From Bradyrhizobium stylosanthis (GTDB lineage: Bacteria > Pseudomonadota > Alphaproteobacteria > Rhizobiales > Xanthobacteraceae): a DNA stretch of 64,000 bases. This document shows positions 27,026-35,482 of this stretch, piece after piece. Location: the NCBI RefSeq assembly GCF_001641335.1, contig NZ_LVEM01000001.1:1276580-1340579 (forward strand), read 5' to 3'. The position numbers and the translations under genes were made by a program. Positions within the stretch are counted from its first letter, which is position 1; every line of letters begins with the position of its first letter. The notes under the pieces are model-generated. The model made no database searches and was not told where the DNA came from. It was given only the letters and a program-made list of their open reading frames with translations.

Positions 27026-28000
27026 ATGACCAAAGCCGTCCGTGTGCACAAGGTCGGAGGCCCCGAAGCCCTGGTCTATGAGAGCGTCGAGGTTCCGGCG
27101 CCCGGCCCCGGCGAGGTGCGCATCCGCCAGCATGCGGTCGGGCTGAACTTCATCGACGTCTATTACCGCACCGGCCTCTACAAGGCGCCGGGGCTGCCCT
27201 TCATCGCCGGCAACGAGGCCTCGGGTGAGGTCACGGCGGTCGGGCCGGGCGTCACGCATTTCCATCCCGGCGACCGCGTCGCCTACTACCACAATCTCGG
27301 CGCCTATACCGGCGAGCGCAACATGCCCTGGGAGAAGCTGGTCAAGCTGCCCGACCACATCACCCACGAGCAGGGCGCGGTGCTGATGCTGAAGGGGCTG
27401 ACGGTCTGGTATCTCCTGCACAAGACGTTCAAGGTCGAGCCGCATCATCGCGTGCTGATCCACGCCGCGGCCGGCGGCATTGGCCTGCTCGCCTGCCAAT
27501 GGGCGAGGGCGCTCGGCGCGCATGTCATCGGCACCGTCGGCTCGCGCGAGAAGGCGGAGCTTGCCGAAGCCAATGGCTGCGACCACGTCATCCTCTACAA
27601 CGAGGAGGATTTTGTCGCGCGCGTCAAACAAATTAGCCGCAACGAGGGCTGCGACGTCGTCTACGACGGCGTCGGCAAGGCGACGTTCCCGGGCTCGCTG
27701 TCCTGCCTGAAGCCGCGCGGCATGTTCGTCTCCTTCGGCAATGCCTCGGGTCCCGTGCCGCCGTTCTCGATCGCCGAGCTCAACAACCACGGCTCGCTGT
27801 TTGCGACGCGCCCGAAGCTCAACGACTATATCGGCACGCGCAAGGAGCTGCTGGAAGGCGCCGACACGCTGTTCGCCGCCGTCATCAACGGCAAGCTGCA
27901 CGTGCCGATCAACCACGCCTACGCGCTCAAGGATGCCGCGAAGGCGCATATCGATCTCGAAGGCCGCAAGACCACGGGGGCGTCGATCTTGAAGCCGTAG
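27026..28000 (+). CDS. qor: Quinone oxidoreductase (zinc-independent medium-chain dehydrogenase)
   Basis: A 324-residue protein from the ATG at 27026 after an AGGAGG ribosome site at 27012-27018. QOR markers: NFIDVYYRTGLY, LPFIAGNEASGEV, the NADPH-binding HAAAGGIGLLACQWA, and CDVVYDGVGKATF. There are no structural zinc cysteines. It reduces quinones with NADPH and may have a detoxification role. Its stop is 1 nt from the CCA end of the convergent tRNA gene. Confidence 0.92.
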   Translation: MTKAVRVHKVGGPEALVYESVEVPAPGPGEVRIRQHAVGLNFIDVYYRTGLYKAPGLPFIAGNEASGEVTAVGPGVTHFHPGDRVAYYHNLGAYTGERNMPWEKLVKLPDHITHEQGAVLMLKGLTVWYLLHKTFKVEPHHRVLIHAAAGGIGLLACQWARALGAHVIGTVGSREKAELAEANGCDHVILYNEEDFVARVKQISRNEGCDVVYDGVGKATFPGSLSCLKPRGMFVSFGNASGPVPPFSIAELNNHGSLFATRPKLNDYIGTRKELLEGADTLFAAVINGKLHVPINHAYALKDAAKAHIDLEGRKTTGASILKP

Positions 28001-28001
28001 G

Positions 28002-28077
28002 TGGTGGTCCCGCGAGGACTCGAACCTCGAACCTCCGCGTCCGCAACGCGGTGCTCTATCCCTTGAGCTACGGAACC
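28002..28077 (-). tRNA. tRNA-Arg, anticodon GCG, CCA encoded
   Basis: Read on the minus strand, a complete cloverleaf can be built. The acceptor GGTTCCG pairs with CGGGACC (one G-T). The D stem is GCTC/GAGC, the anticodon stem CCGCG/CGCGG with loop TTGCGGA, and the T arm CGAGG-TTCGAGT-CCTCG. Discriminator A and an encoded CCA end at 28002. The anticodon is GCG (reads CGC/CGU). A20 in the D-loop plus C35 and G36 agree with arginine identity. Most bacteria use ACG for these codons. It starts only 14 nt downstream of the argD stop in the same orientation. Confidence 0.95.
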
Positions 28078-28091
28078 TTGCCACCTTCGAT

Positions 28092-29288
28092 CTAGGCCAC
28101 CCGCCGTGCCGCGCCCGCCTTCGTCAAAATCGCGTCGAGACAATCGATCATCTCGGCGATCTCGGCGCGCGTCACGTTCAGCGCCGGCATGAAGCGCAGC
28201 GTGTCGACCTGCGGCGCGTTCAGGAGCACACCGGCCTCGAACGCCTGCGCGACGATCCCTGGGGCGATCGGCAGCTTGAGGTCGAGCGCCAGCAGCAGGC
28301 CGCGTCCCCGCACGCCGCCGAGCCCGTGCCGTGCCGAGACCTTCTGCAGCTCGCTTTCGAGCAGGAGACCGGTCTCGGCGACCTGTTTCAGGAAGTCGGG
28401 CTTGCCGACTTCCTCCAGCACCGCAAGGCCCGCCGCGCACATGATCGGGTTGCCGTTGAACGTGCCGCCCTGGTCGCCGTGCTCGAAGCAGGAGGCGCGT
28501 TCGGTCGCAAGCAACGCTGCGAGCGGCACGCCGCCGCCGATGCCCTTGCCGAGCGTCATGATGTCGGGCGAGATCCCCGTGTGCTCATAGTGGAAGAGCT
28601 TTCCGGTCCGGCCCATGCCGGTCTGGATCTCGTCGAAAATGAGCAGCAGGCCGTGCGCTTCGGTCAGCGCCCGCAGCTCCTTCAGGAACTGATCGGTCGC
28701 GGGCCACACGCCTGACTCCCCCTGGATCGGCTCGAGCATCACGGCGACGGTGTTGGCGTTGATCAGCTTCTCGACCGAGGCGATGTCGTTCAGCTTCGCC
28801 TTCTTGAAGCCCGACACTTTCGGCTCGAACAGCGGCTCGAACGCCTTCTTGCCGGAGGCCGACATCGTCGCCAGCGTCCTTCCGTGGAAGCCGCCCTCCA
28901 AGCTGATGATCTCGAACGCGCCGCCCTTGTGCAGGCTGCCATATTTCCGCGCGAGCTTGATCGCACCCTCGTTGGCTTCCGCCCCCGAATTGGCGAAGAA
29001 CACCTGGTCGAAGGCACTGTTTGCGACCAGCGCCTGCGCGAGCTTGAGGCTCGGCTCGTTGTAGAAAGCCGGGCTCGGCGTCAGCAGCCGCTTGGCCTGG
29101 GCTGCAAGCGCATCCGCAATCCCGGGCGGGGAGTGGCCGAGGCAGTTGACGGCCCAGCCCTGCACGAAATCGAGATAGCGCTTGCGGCCATCGTCCCAGA
29201 GGTAGGAGCCGGCACCGCGGACGAACACGGCCTTGGGCCGTGCGGTGATGTCCATCAGCGCGTCATACGGATGGGTGGCGGTGGTCAT
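28092..29288 (-). CDS. argD: Acetylornithine aminotransferase
   Basis: A 398-residue class III PLP aminotransferase from the ATG at 29288 (MTTATHPYD), with an AGGAG ribosome site just upstream. [17 protein letters not shown] is the acetylornithine-transaminase phosphate-binding loop. [16 protein letters not shown] holds the PLP-pyridine Asp, and [14 protein letters not shown] the Schiff-base Lys. It converts N-acetylglutamate semialdehyde to N-acetylornithine in arginine synthesis (and possibly succinyl-diaminopimelate in lysine synthesis). It lies between an arginine-rich leader ORF and a tRNA-Arg, all in one orientation. The 4-aminobutyrate class is an alternative, but ArgD fits better. Confidence 0.88.
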   Translation of the reverse strand: MTTATHPYDALMDITARPKAVFVRGAGSYLWDDGRKRYLDFVQGWAVNCLGHSPPGIADALAAQAKRLLTPSPAFYNEPSLKLAQALVANSAFDQVFFANSGAEANEGAIKLARKYGSLHKGGAFEIISLEGGFHGRTLATMSASGKKAFEPLFEPKVSGFKKAKLNDIASVEKLINANTVAVMLEPIQGESGVWPATDQFLKELRALTEAHGLLLIFDEIQTGMGRTGKLFHYEHTGISPDIMTLGKGIGGGVPLAALLATERASCFEHGDQGGTFNGNPIMCAAGLAVLEEVGKPDFLKQVAETGLLLESELQKVSARHGLGGVRGRGLLLALDLKLPIAPGIVAQAFEAGVLLNAPQVDTLRFMPALNVTRAEIAEMIDCLDAILTKAGAARRVA

Positions 29289-29351
29289 GTCGAACTCCTC
29301 TTTAGGGTAGGAAGATCTGGTCGGCGGGCGGAAAAAGGACGCGGAAAAGCA

Positions 29352-29382
29352 AGAAGGCCGCACTTTGCGGGTGCGGCCTTCT
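29352..29382 (-). terminator. Candidate attenuator hairpin in the argD leader
   Basis: On the minus strand, AGAAGGCCGCAC (29382-29371) is a perfect 12-bp inverted repeat with GTGCGGCCTTCT (29363-29352), with a 7-nt loop. It is followed by TGCTTTT, an interrupted U-tract. It starts 25 nt after the stop of the arginine-rich leader ORF and ends 63 nt before the argD start. It could terminate transcription ahead of argD; the imperfect U-tract lowers certainty. Confidence 0.65.
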
Positions 29383-29407
29383 CGAAAACTGGCTGAATTC
29401 TAGTGCT

Positions 29408-29497
29408 TCAGCGGCGTCGTCGGACATGGCGCAACCCATCATCGTCGCGGGTGCGACGACGGAAAGCTGCGCGGCGGTTGGTCCGAGAGTTGATCAT
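29408..29497 (-). CDS. Arginine-rich leader peptide upstream of argD
   Basis: A 29-codon ORF (ATG 29497 to TGA 29408) with 12 arginine codons. It has a central RRAAFRRRTR and a C-terminus HVRRRR directly before the stop (codons CGA CGA CGC CGC). Seven of the 12 are CGC and two are CGT. A promoter-like TTGACA and a -10-like TGTAGG would place the transcript start within a few bases of the ATG, so it may be leaderless, like the trp leader peptide of Sinorhizobium (established for that system). The position before a hairpin and an arginine-pathway gene is that of an attenuation leader. The function is inferred. Confidence 0.65.
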   Translation of the reverse strand: MINSRTNRRAAFRRRTRDDDGLRHVRRRR

Positions 29498-29507
29498 GAG
29501 GCGCGTC

Positions 29508-29535
29508 CCTACAGCCGAATGCCAGGCCTTGTCAA
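29508..29535 (-). promoter_or_regulatory. Probable sigma-70 promoter of the leader-argD unit
   Basis: On the minus strand, CTTGACA (-35 TTGACA at 29535-29530) is followed after 16 nt by TGTAGG (29513-29508). CTTGAC is the common alphaproteobacterial -35 form. The predicted start at about 29500 lies about 3 nt before the leader ATG. Confidence 0.55.
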
Positions 29536-29578
29536 GCGGGCGTTTTACAGGAGGCGCGCCCGACACTGCGCGCGAGGC

Positions 29579-30727
29579 TCACTCGATACCGTAATGCGCA
29601 AATTCGTCACCGATCTTGGCGTTGCTCGCTTTGGCCGCCGCGATGTCGCGCTCGGCGCCTTCGCTGTCGCCCTTCTTCCGCTTTGCAAGTCCGCGCCCAT
29701 AGAGCGAGCTGTCGTAACCGGGCTTGGCGCTCAGCGCTGCGTCGTAATCCGCAATCGCCGCATCGAGATTGCCGAGCTTGAGATAGGTGAGGGCACGGCT
29801 GTCCAGCGTGTAGGGATCGTCGGGGGCCATCTTCAGTGACTGTTCGCAATCGGCCAGCGCCTCCTGCAGGCGGCCGAGGATCGCACGCGTCATACAGCGC
29901 GAATTGAAGGTGCCGGCATAGCTCGCATTGGCCTCGATCGAGCGGTCGTAATCCTCCAGCGCCCGCGCATAATCATGCTCGTCGAAATACATGTTCGCGC
30001 GCGCGAAGAAATCGCGGTCGTTGTTCGGGCTCAGCTGAAGCGATTTGGCGAAATCGGCCAGCGCACGGGCGCGATCACCGCGGTCGCGATAGATCCGTGC
30101 GCGATTGCCATAGGCATTGCCGTAGTTCGGGTCGAGCTTGATCGACATATCGAGATCGGCAAGGGCGCGATCGGCCTCGTCGTGCTCGCGATAGGCCGAG
30201 CCGCGGTTGTAATAGGCCAGCGCGAATTTCGGATCGAGCTTGATCGCCTGATCGTAGTCCGCGAGCGCATGCGCGTAGTCGTCCTTTCCGGCGTAGGAGT
30301 TGCCGCGGTTGTTGTAATAGAACGGATCGCGCGGGCTAAGCTTGATCGCGCTCGTATAGTCCGCGATGGCATGGTCGCGATCGCCGAGATCGTCATAGGC
30401 AATGCCGCGATTGTACCAGGCGATGGCGTCCTTGGGATCGAGGTCGATGGCGCGGTTGAGGTCGGCCAAGGCGCGCTCGGCCTCGCCCTTGCGCCGGAAG
30501 GTCTCGCCGCGATTGGCAAGCGCCCGCGCGTTGGATGGATTGGCCCGCAGCACGACCGAGCAGCCGGCGAGGCGCTGGTCGTCATCGATGCCGCTGGTGC
30601 CGAAGCACCATTGCCGCGCCTGCGCGGGCGAGGGGGATTGGGCACCGGCGGGAAGCGAAAGCAAAATCAAAGCTGTGCCAATCGCGTACAGCCCGCCTCG
30701 AATACCAACCTTGTGATTTTTTTTCAT
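29579..30727 (-). CDS. Secreted tetratricopeptide-repeat protein
   Basis: A 382-residue protein; the ATG at 30727 (MKKNHKVG) gives a good signal peptide ending PAGAQS. An upstream ATG at 30748 would add seven residues. From about residue 60 there are eight or nine TPR units of 34 residues, many with the core AxYNRGxAYxxxGDxxxAIADYxxAIxLDP. Two Cys lie before the repeats (WCFGTSG, AGCSVVL). TPR arrays bind partner proteins, and a periplasmic location is expected. The partner is unknown. Confidence 0.87.
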   Translation of the reverse strand: MKKNHKVGIRGGLYAIGTALILLSLPAGAQSPSPAQARQWCFGTSGIDDDQRLAGCSVVLRANPSNARALANRGETFRRKGEAERALADLNRAIDLDPKDAIAWYNRGIAYDDLGDRDHAIADYTSAIKLSPRDPFYYNNRGNSYAGKDDYAHALADYDQAIKLDPKFALAYYNRGSAYREHDEADRALADLDMSIKLDPNYGNAYGNRARIYRDRGDRARALADFAKSLQLSPNNDRDFFARANMYFDEHDYARALEDYDRSIEANASYAGTFNSRCMTRAILGRLQEALADCEQSLKMAPDDPYTLDSRALTYLKLGNLDAAIADYDAALSAKPGYDSSLYGRGLAKRKKGDSEGAERDIAAAKASNAKIGDEFAHYGIE

Positions 30728-30821
30728 CGATCGCCGCGTAGAAACCATTGAGCCTCTAGCGCGTTTGTGATCAAGGGACGCATATTGGTTCGAACCGGAC
30801 GCCGAACGGTCGAGACCAAGA

Positions 30822-31793
30822 ATGGCGGGACCAACCAGACAGTTTTCAGCCTTGTCCGATACCCCTTACCCGATCGACCTCGACAGCATTCGCGGCGCGT
30901 TTCCGCCGGGAATCGAAGCACCACCGCTGCTGGTCGACTTTGCCGGCTGGCTCAAGGGGCGCCCCTGGGGCAGCGTCGGCTGCTTCTCCCTGCAAGGCCA
31001 GTTCTCCGATTCCGCGCCGATCGTCGACGGCAGCCCGTTGCGCGACCGGTTTTCCCTGTTCATGCGCTTGCCTGATGGCTCGGCCGTCGGCGGCTGGTAT
31101 GGCGCGGGTCTGGACCGCGACAATCCGCCAATCGTCGGGCTGGGATCGGAAGGCGATTACGAGCTGCTCGCGCCGAGCCTCGACGCCTTGCTGACCAAGC
31201 TCACCTCGCAAGCCTTCGACAGCGCGTGGAGCGATCTGCGTCCGCACGAGGATGTCGAGTGCCAGACGGTCGAGCTCGCGCAATGGCTCGCCGGACAGCC
31301 GGCCGGCGACAAGGCGGCCTGCGATGACGGCGCATCGGAGCTTCCGGACTTCCGCGGCTTCGTGGAAAAATGGAGCAGGGACCGCGAGGATTATTGGGCC
31401 AATCATCGCCTGATGGCCGAGCTCGGCTGGCGGCTCGCCGCGCATCTGCCGAAGGGCAAGAAGCCCTGGGACAAGACGCATTTCGAGATCGCGATCGTCG
31501 GCAAGCAGTATGAGGCCCGCGTGCTCTCGCGCGGCCCTCAGCCGTTCGAGGAAGCGGCCTCGATCGAATCGCTGCTGCGCGACCTGCGCGAGGAGATGCG
31601 CCGCGCCCAGCCCGAGCTCGGATTGTGGTACGCGATGAAATTCGGCCTCTATGCCGACGGCCGCGTCATGCCGAGCTTCGAATACGACGTCCACCCGACC
31701 ATCGACGGCGAGCCGGCGCTGCTCGCCGAGGCGAAGGCCGATCTCGCCCGCGCCCCGCGCCCGGAGCGCTGGGTGCCGAAATGGCTGGCGTGA
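30822..31793 (+). CDS. Hypothetical protein, possible SMI1/YezG-like immunity fold
   Basis: A 323-residue soluble protein with no signal peptide or membrane segment. The N-terminal two thirds (PPLLVDFAGWLKGRPWGSVG, FMRLPDGSAVGGWY, GSEGDYELLAPSLDALL) look like a SMI1/KNR4-type surface-recognition domain. The last 110 residues (IESLLRDLREEMRR, WYAMKFGLYADGRVMPSFEY) resemble YezG/DUF600-type immunity proteins. Both resemblances are by eye. No polymorphic toxin is visible nearby, so it may be an orphan immunity-like or housekeeping gene. Confidence 0.65.
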   Translation: MAGPTRQFSALSDTPYPIDLDSIRGAFPPGIEAPPLLVDFAGWLKGRPWGSVGCFSLQGQFSDSAPIVDGSPLRDRFSLFMRLPDGSAVGGWYGAGLDRDNPPIVGLGSEGDYELLAPSLDALLTKLTSQAFDSAWSDLRPHEDVECQTVELAQWLAGQPAGDKAACDDGASELPDFRGFVEKWSRDREDYWANHRLMAELGWRLAAHLPKGKKPWDKTHFEIAIVGKQYEARVLSRGPQPFEEAASIESLLRDLREEMRRAQPELGLWYAMKFGLYADGRVMPSFEYDVHPTIDGEPALLAEAKADLARAPRPERWVPKWLA

Positions 31794-31959
31794 CGGCGCC
31801 TGCCGGTTTCTCGTTCTCCCGCCCGCCCAGCTAGCTCATCGTGCGTTCGGCCAGGCCGTGGCGCCATGGCGGTTTCCGATTGCAGGAATCCGTGCCGTCT
31901 ACTTGTGGATTATGTTCCAGCCGCTATCCTGCCGCCGTTTTTCTTTGGGGGGGATTGCG

Positions 31960-32202
31960 GTGAAAATTCTTCGATTGAGTGCGTTGGCTGCGTTCGTTCT
32001 CACGTCACATGCCGCCCTGGCGCAAACGGTGATGAAGTCCGAGCCGCCTCCCGGGCAGCTCGGCCCGGGGCAGGTTGTCTATGTCGAATGCGGTCCCGGC
32101 AAGGCCAGGAAGATCACGGGCGGAAGCAATGTCAACTCGAGCGGCGTCGTCGGTCCGGGGCAGCGTCGCCAGTACGGGCCCTGCGTGGCGATGAAGCACT
32201 AG
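31960..32202 (+). CDS. Small secreted protein
   Basis: An 80-residue ORF starting at GTG 31960, directly behind a strong G-rich ribosome site (TTGGGGGGGATTGC). The N-terminus KILRLSALAAFVLTSHAALAQ is a clear signal peptide. The mature part is about 58 residues, Gly/Pro-rich with two Cys (VECGPGK, YGPCVAMKH) that could form a disulfide. No family was recognised. The upstream in-frame region was excluded because it lacks coding character. Confidence 0.7.
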   Translation: MKILRLSALAAFVLTSHAALAQTVMKSEPPPGQLGPGQVVYVECGPGKARKITGGSNVNSSGVVGPGQRRQYGPCVAMKH

Positions 32203-32294
32203 CCGGCACCGTAAAGCCTGCTGGCAGACATCTCAATGGCCGAGAGACATCGGGCCGGCTTTGCCGACCCGGTGCCGAGACCGTTGGTCGCGGG

Positions 32295-33626
32295 CTAGAA
32301 CCCCGCGACGCTGCCGTGCAGATCATACTGATCGGCGCGTTCGATCTTCGCCGTGACGATCTCGCCGACGCGCAGCGGGCGGCGGCTGGAGAGATAGACC
32401 GCGCCGTCGATCTCCGGCGCATCGGCCTTGGAGCGGCCCTTGGCCACGGTGGGACCGACCTCGTCGATGATGATCTGCTGGCGCGTGCCGACCTTGCGCT
32501 TCAGCCTGCGCGCGGAGATCTTCTGCTGGCGGGCCATCAGCGCGTTGTAGCGCTCCTGCTTGACCTCTTCCGGCACCGGGTTCCCGATCGCGTTCGAGGT
32601 GGCGCCCGCAACCGGCTCGTATTTGAAGCAGCCGAGACGATCGATCTCGGCTTCATCGAGCCAGTCGAGCAGATAGGCGAAGTCGGCATCGGTCTCGCCG
32701 GGGAAGCCGACGATGAAGGTCGAGCGCAAAGCGAGATCCGGGCATTCCTCGCGCCAGCGCTTGATGCGCGCCAGCGTCTTGTCCTGCGCGGCCGGGCGCT
32801 TCATCGCCTTCAGCACGTCGGGACTCGCATGCTGGAACGGGATGTCGAGATAGGGCAGCACCTTGCCCTCGTTCATCAGCGCGATGACCTCGTCGACATG
32901 CGGATAGGGGTAGACGTATTGCAGCCGGACCCAGGCCCCGAGTTCGCCGAGCTCGCGGGCGAGGTCGAGGAATCTGGCGCGGACCTGGCGGTCCTTCCAC
33001 GGGCTCTCGGCGTATTTGAGATCGACGCCGTAGGCCGAGGTGTCCTGCGAGATCACCAGCAGCTCTTTCACGCCGGCGCCGACCAGGCGCTCGGCTTCGC
33101 GCAGCACGTCGTTGGCCGGGCGCGAGACGAGGTCGCCGCGCAGCTTCGGGATGATGCAGAAGGTGCAGCGGTTGTTGCAGCCCTCGGAGATCTTCAAATA
33201 GGCGTAGTGCCGCGGCGTCAGCTTGATGCCCTGCGGCGGCACCAGGTCGAGATGCGGATTGTGCGCCGGCGGCAGCGCGCGGTGCACGGCGTCGAGCACG
33301 CTCTCATATTGCTGCGGGCCGGTGATGGAGAGCACGCCGGGATAGGCCTGCTCGATCTGCTCGGGCTCGGCGCCCATGCAGCCGGTCACGATCACCTTGC
33401 CGTTCTCGGCCATGGCCTCGCCGATCGCCGAGAGCGATTCCTGCTTGGCGCTGTCGAGGAAGCCGCAGGTGTTGACGATGACGATGTCGGCCCCGTCGTG
33501 CTTGCGCGCGAGCTCGTAGCCTTCAGCGCGCAGGCGCGTGATGATGCGCTCGGAATCCACCAATGCCTTGGGACACCCGAGCGACACGAAGCTGACCTTG
33601 GGCGCAGCCGTCTGATCCATATCCAA
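32295..33626 (-). CDS. rimO: Ribosomal protein S12 methylthiotransferase RimO
   Basis: A 443-residue radical-SAM methylthiotransferase. The N-terminal UPF0004 domain has [28 protein letters not shown] and VTGCMGA, supplying the three Cys of the auxiliary 4Fe-4S cluster. The radical-SAM motif is [19 protein letters not shown] (CxxxCxxC). A TRAM domain ends the protein. The first strand (SLGCPK) separates RimO from MiaB. RimO methylthiolates an Asp of S12. The start may be the ATG two codons later. Confidence 0.96.
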   Translation of the reverse strand: MDMDQTAAPKVSFVSLGCPKALVDSERIITRLRAEGYELARKHDGADIVIVNTCGFLDSAKQESLSAIGEAMAENGKVIVTGCMGAEPEQIEQAYPGVLSITGPQQYESVLDAVHRALPPAHNPHLDLVPPQGIKLTPRHYAYLKISEGCNNRCTFCIIPKLRGDLVSRPANDVLREAERLVGAGVKELLVISQDTSAYGVDLKYAESPWKDRQVRARFLDLARELGELGAWVRLQYVYPYPHVDEVIALMNEGKVLPYLDIPFQHASPDVLKAMKRPAAQDKTLARIKRWREECPDLALRSTFIVGFPGETDADFAYLLDWLDEAEIDRLGCFKYEPVAGATSNAIGNPVPEEVKQERYNALMARQQKISARRLKRKVGTRQQIIIDEVGPTVAKGRSKADAPEIDGAVYLSSRRPLRVGEIVTAKIERADQYDLHGSVAGF

Positions 33627-33731
33627 ATCTGCCTGATTGACAGGCTTGAGCTAGTCCCAATTGCCCATAATTACAACCCTTTGCATGGCCTTCCGGCGTG
33701 CTATGGATGAATCACCTGCCGTGAGTGAGCT

Positions 33732-34322
33732 ATGAGCGCCGAACAGTCGCCTAAAATCGTGATTGTCGACGAGAGCCCGATCCGGGCCGCGATCCTCCAG
33801 GAGGGGCTGCGGGAGGCCGGGTTCACCCAGGTGGTCCATATCAGCGAGATGCAGAGCCTCTTGGCCCGTATTTATGCGGTGGACCCCGACATCATCCTGA
33901 TCGATCTGGAGAACCCCAGCCGCGACGTGCTGGAGGCGATGTTCCAGGTCAGCCGCGCCGTGAAGCGGCCGGTCGCGATGTTCGTGGACCAGAGCGATTC
34001 AGCCTCGATCCAGGCCTCGGTCGAGGCGGGGGTGTCGGCCTATATCGTCGACGGGCTGAAGAAGGAGCGCATCAAGCCGATCCTCGACCTCTGCGTGTCC
34101 CGCTTCAACGCCTTCGCAAAACTCCAGGAGGAGTTGGAGCGCACCAAGTCGCAGCTCGAGGATCGCAAGATCATCGAGAAGGCCAAGGGCATCCTGATGA
34201 AGGTCAAGGGCCTCACCGAGGACGAGGCCTATGTGCTGCTGCGCTCCACCGCGATGCGCGAGAAGAAGAAAATCGGCGAGATCGCGCAGTCGATCATCAC
34301 CGCGTCGGAGATGCTGAAATGA
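33732..34322 (+). CDS. nasT: ANTAR-domain response regulator NasT (antiterminator)
   Basis: A 196-residue protein with an N-terminal receiver-like domain (KIVIVDESPIRAAILQEGL, DIILIDLENPSRD). A C-terminal ANTAR RNA-binding domain follows a coiled linker (IIEKAKGILMKVKGLTEDEAYVLLRSTAM, IGEIAQSII). NasT antiterminates nitrate-assimilation transcripts when released from NasS (known in Azotobacter, Paracoccus and Bradyrhizobium). The TGA overlaps the ATG of nasS, and assimilatory reductase genes follow. This context makes the assignment firm. Confidence 0.93.
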   Translation: MSAEQSPKIVIVDESPIRAAILQEGLREAGFTQVVHISEMQSLLARIYAVDPDIILIDLENPSRDVLEAMFQVSRAVKRPVAMFVDQSDSASIQASVEAGVSAYIVDGLKKERIKPILDLCVSRFNAFAKLQEELERTKSQLEDRKIIEKAKGILMKVKGLTEDEAYVLLRSTAMREKKKIGEIAQSIITASEMLK

Positions 34323-35482
34323 CCGCTCCCCTCCGCATCGGGTTCATCCCGCTGGTCGATGCCGCAGCCCTGATCGTCGCGGTCGACAAGGGGTTTGCCG
34401 CCGCCGAAGGCCTCGAGGTCGAGCTGGTGCGCGAGGTCTCCTGGTCCAACGTGCGCGACAAGCTCAATATCGGCCTGTTCGACGCCGCGCATCTGCTCGC
34501 GCCCGTGGCCATTGCGTCCTCGCTCGGTCTAGGCCACGTCAAGGTGCCGATCGCAGCTCCCTTCAATCTCGGCATCAACGGCAATGCGATCACGGTGTCG
34601 CCGACGCTGTATGCGGCGCTGATGGAAGAGATCGACGGCGACCGCTTCGATCCGCTTGCCACCGCGAAAGCGCTGGCGAAGGTGGTCGCCAAGCGTCGCA
34701 AGGCCGGCGCGGAGCCGTTGACCTTCGGCATGACCTTCCCGTTCTCGACCCACAATTACCAGCTGCGGTTCTGGATGGCTGCGGCCGGCGTTGATCCGGA
34801 CGAGGATGTGCGCCTCGTGGTGCTGCCGCCGCCCTACATGGTCGAGAGCCTCAAGAGCGGTCATGTCGATGCGTTCTGCGTCGGCGCGCCCTGGAATTCC
34901 GTCGCGGTCGATCTCGGCATCGGCCATATCCTGCATTTCGTCTCCGACATCCTGGTCCGCGCGGCGGAGAAGGTGCTGGCGCTGCGTCAGGTCTGGGCCG
35001 ACAAGAATCCCGATGTGGTCGCAGCATTGGTACGCGCGGCGGTGAAGGGAGCCGAGTTCATCGAGCAGCCCGCGAACCTGGCGGAAGCCGCGCAAATCCT
35101 CGCGCAGCCCGAGCGGATCGGCGTCGATGCCGAAGTCATTCAGCGCACGCTCACCGGGCGCCTCAAGATCTCGCCCGACGGCACCTTGCGCGAAAGCGGC
35201 CGCTACCTCCTCGTGGGACGCGAAGGGGCAGGGCGCCCGGAGCCGGTCCAGGCGGCCTGGCTCTACGCCCAGATGGTGCGCTGGGGGCAGACCGCGCTGA
35301 CGCCTGATGGCGTCAAGACGGCGATGGCCGTGTTCAGGCCGGACCTCTACGACGCGGCCGTGGGGCGTGAGCCGCCCGCCGATGCCCCGGCAGCCTTCGG
35401 AGCGTTCACGGGGCCCGCCTTCGATGCCGGCAACATCCGGGGGCACCTGGAGGCCTTCGAGGTCGGCCGCTGGAAGGCCTGA
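34319..35482 (+). CDS. nasS: Nitrate sensor NasS (NrtA/CmpA-like, cytoplasmic)
   Basis: A 387-residue protein of the nitrate/bicarbonate-binding family (RIGFIPLVDAAALIVAVDKGFAA, WSNVRDKLNIGLFDAAHLLAP, GMTFPFSTHNYQLRFWMAA, FCVGAPWNSVAV). It has no signal peptide or Tat motif, unlike the transporter protein NrtA, which marks it as the soluble sensor NasS. It sequesters NasT without nitrate or nitrite. ATGA overlap with nasT gives the stoichiometric pair. Confidence 0.92.
   Translation: MTAPLRIGFIPLVDAAALIVAVDKGFAAAEGLEVELVREVSWSNVRDKLNIGLFDAAHLLAPVAIASSLGLGHVKVPIAAPFNLGINGNAITVSPTLYAALMEEIDGDRFDPLATAKALAKVVAKRRKAGAEPLTFGMTFPFSTHNYQLRFWMAAAGVDPDEDVRLVVLPPPYMVESLKSGHVDAFCVGAPWNSVAVDLGIGHILHFVSDILVRAAEKVLALRQVWADKNPDVVAALVRAAVKGAEFIEQPANLAEAAQILAQPERIGVDAEVIQRTLTGRLKISPDGTLRESGRYLLVGREGAGRPEPVQAAWLYAQMVRWGQTALTPDGVKTAMAVFRPDLYDAAVGREPPADAPAAFGAFTGPAFDAGNIRGHLEAFEVGRWKA

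Noticed and set aside
28002..28077. tRNA gene as an integration site (attB) for a genomic island
   Set aside because: No integrase, no repeated tRNA 3' end and no composition change were seen around it.
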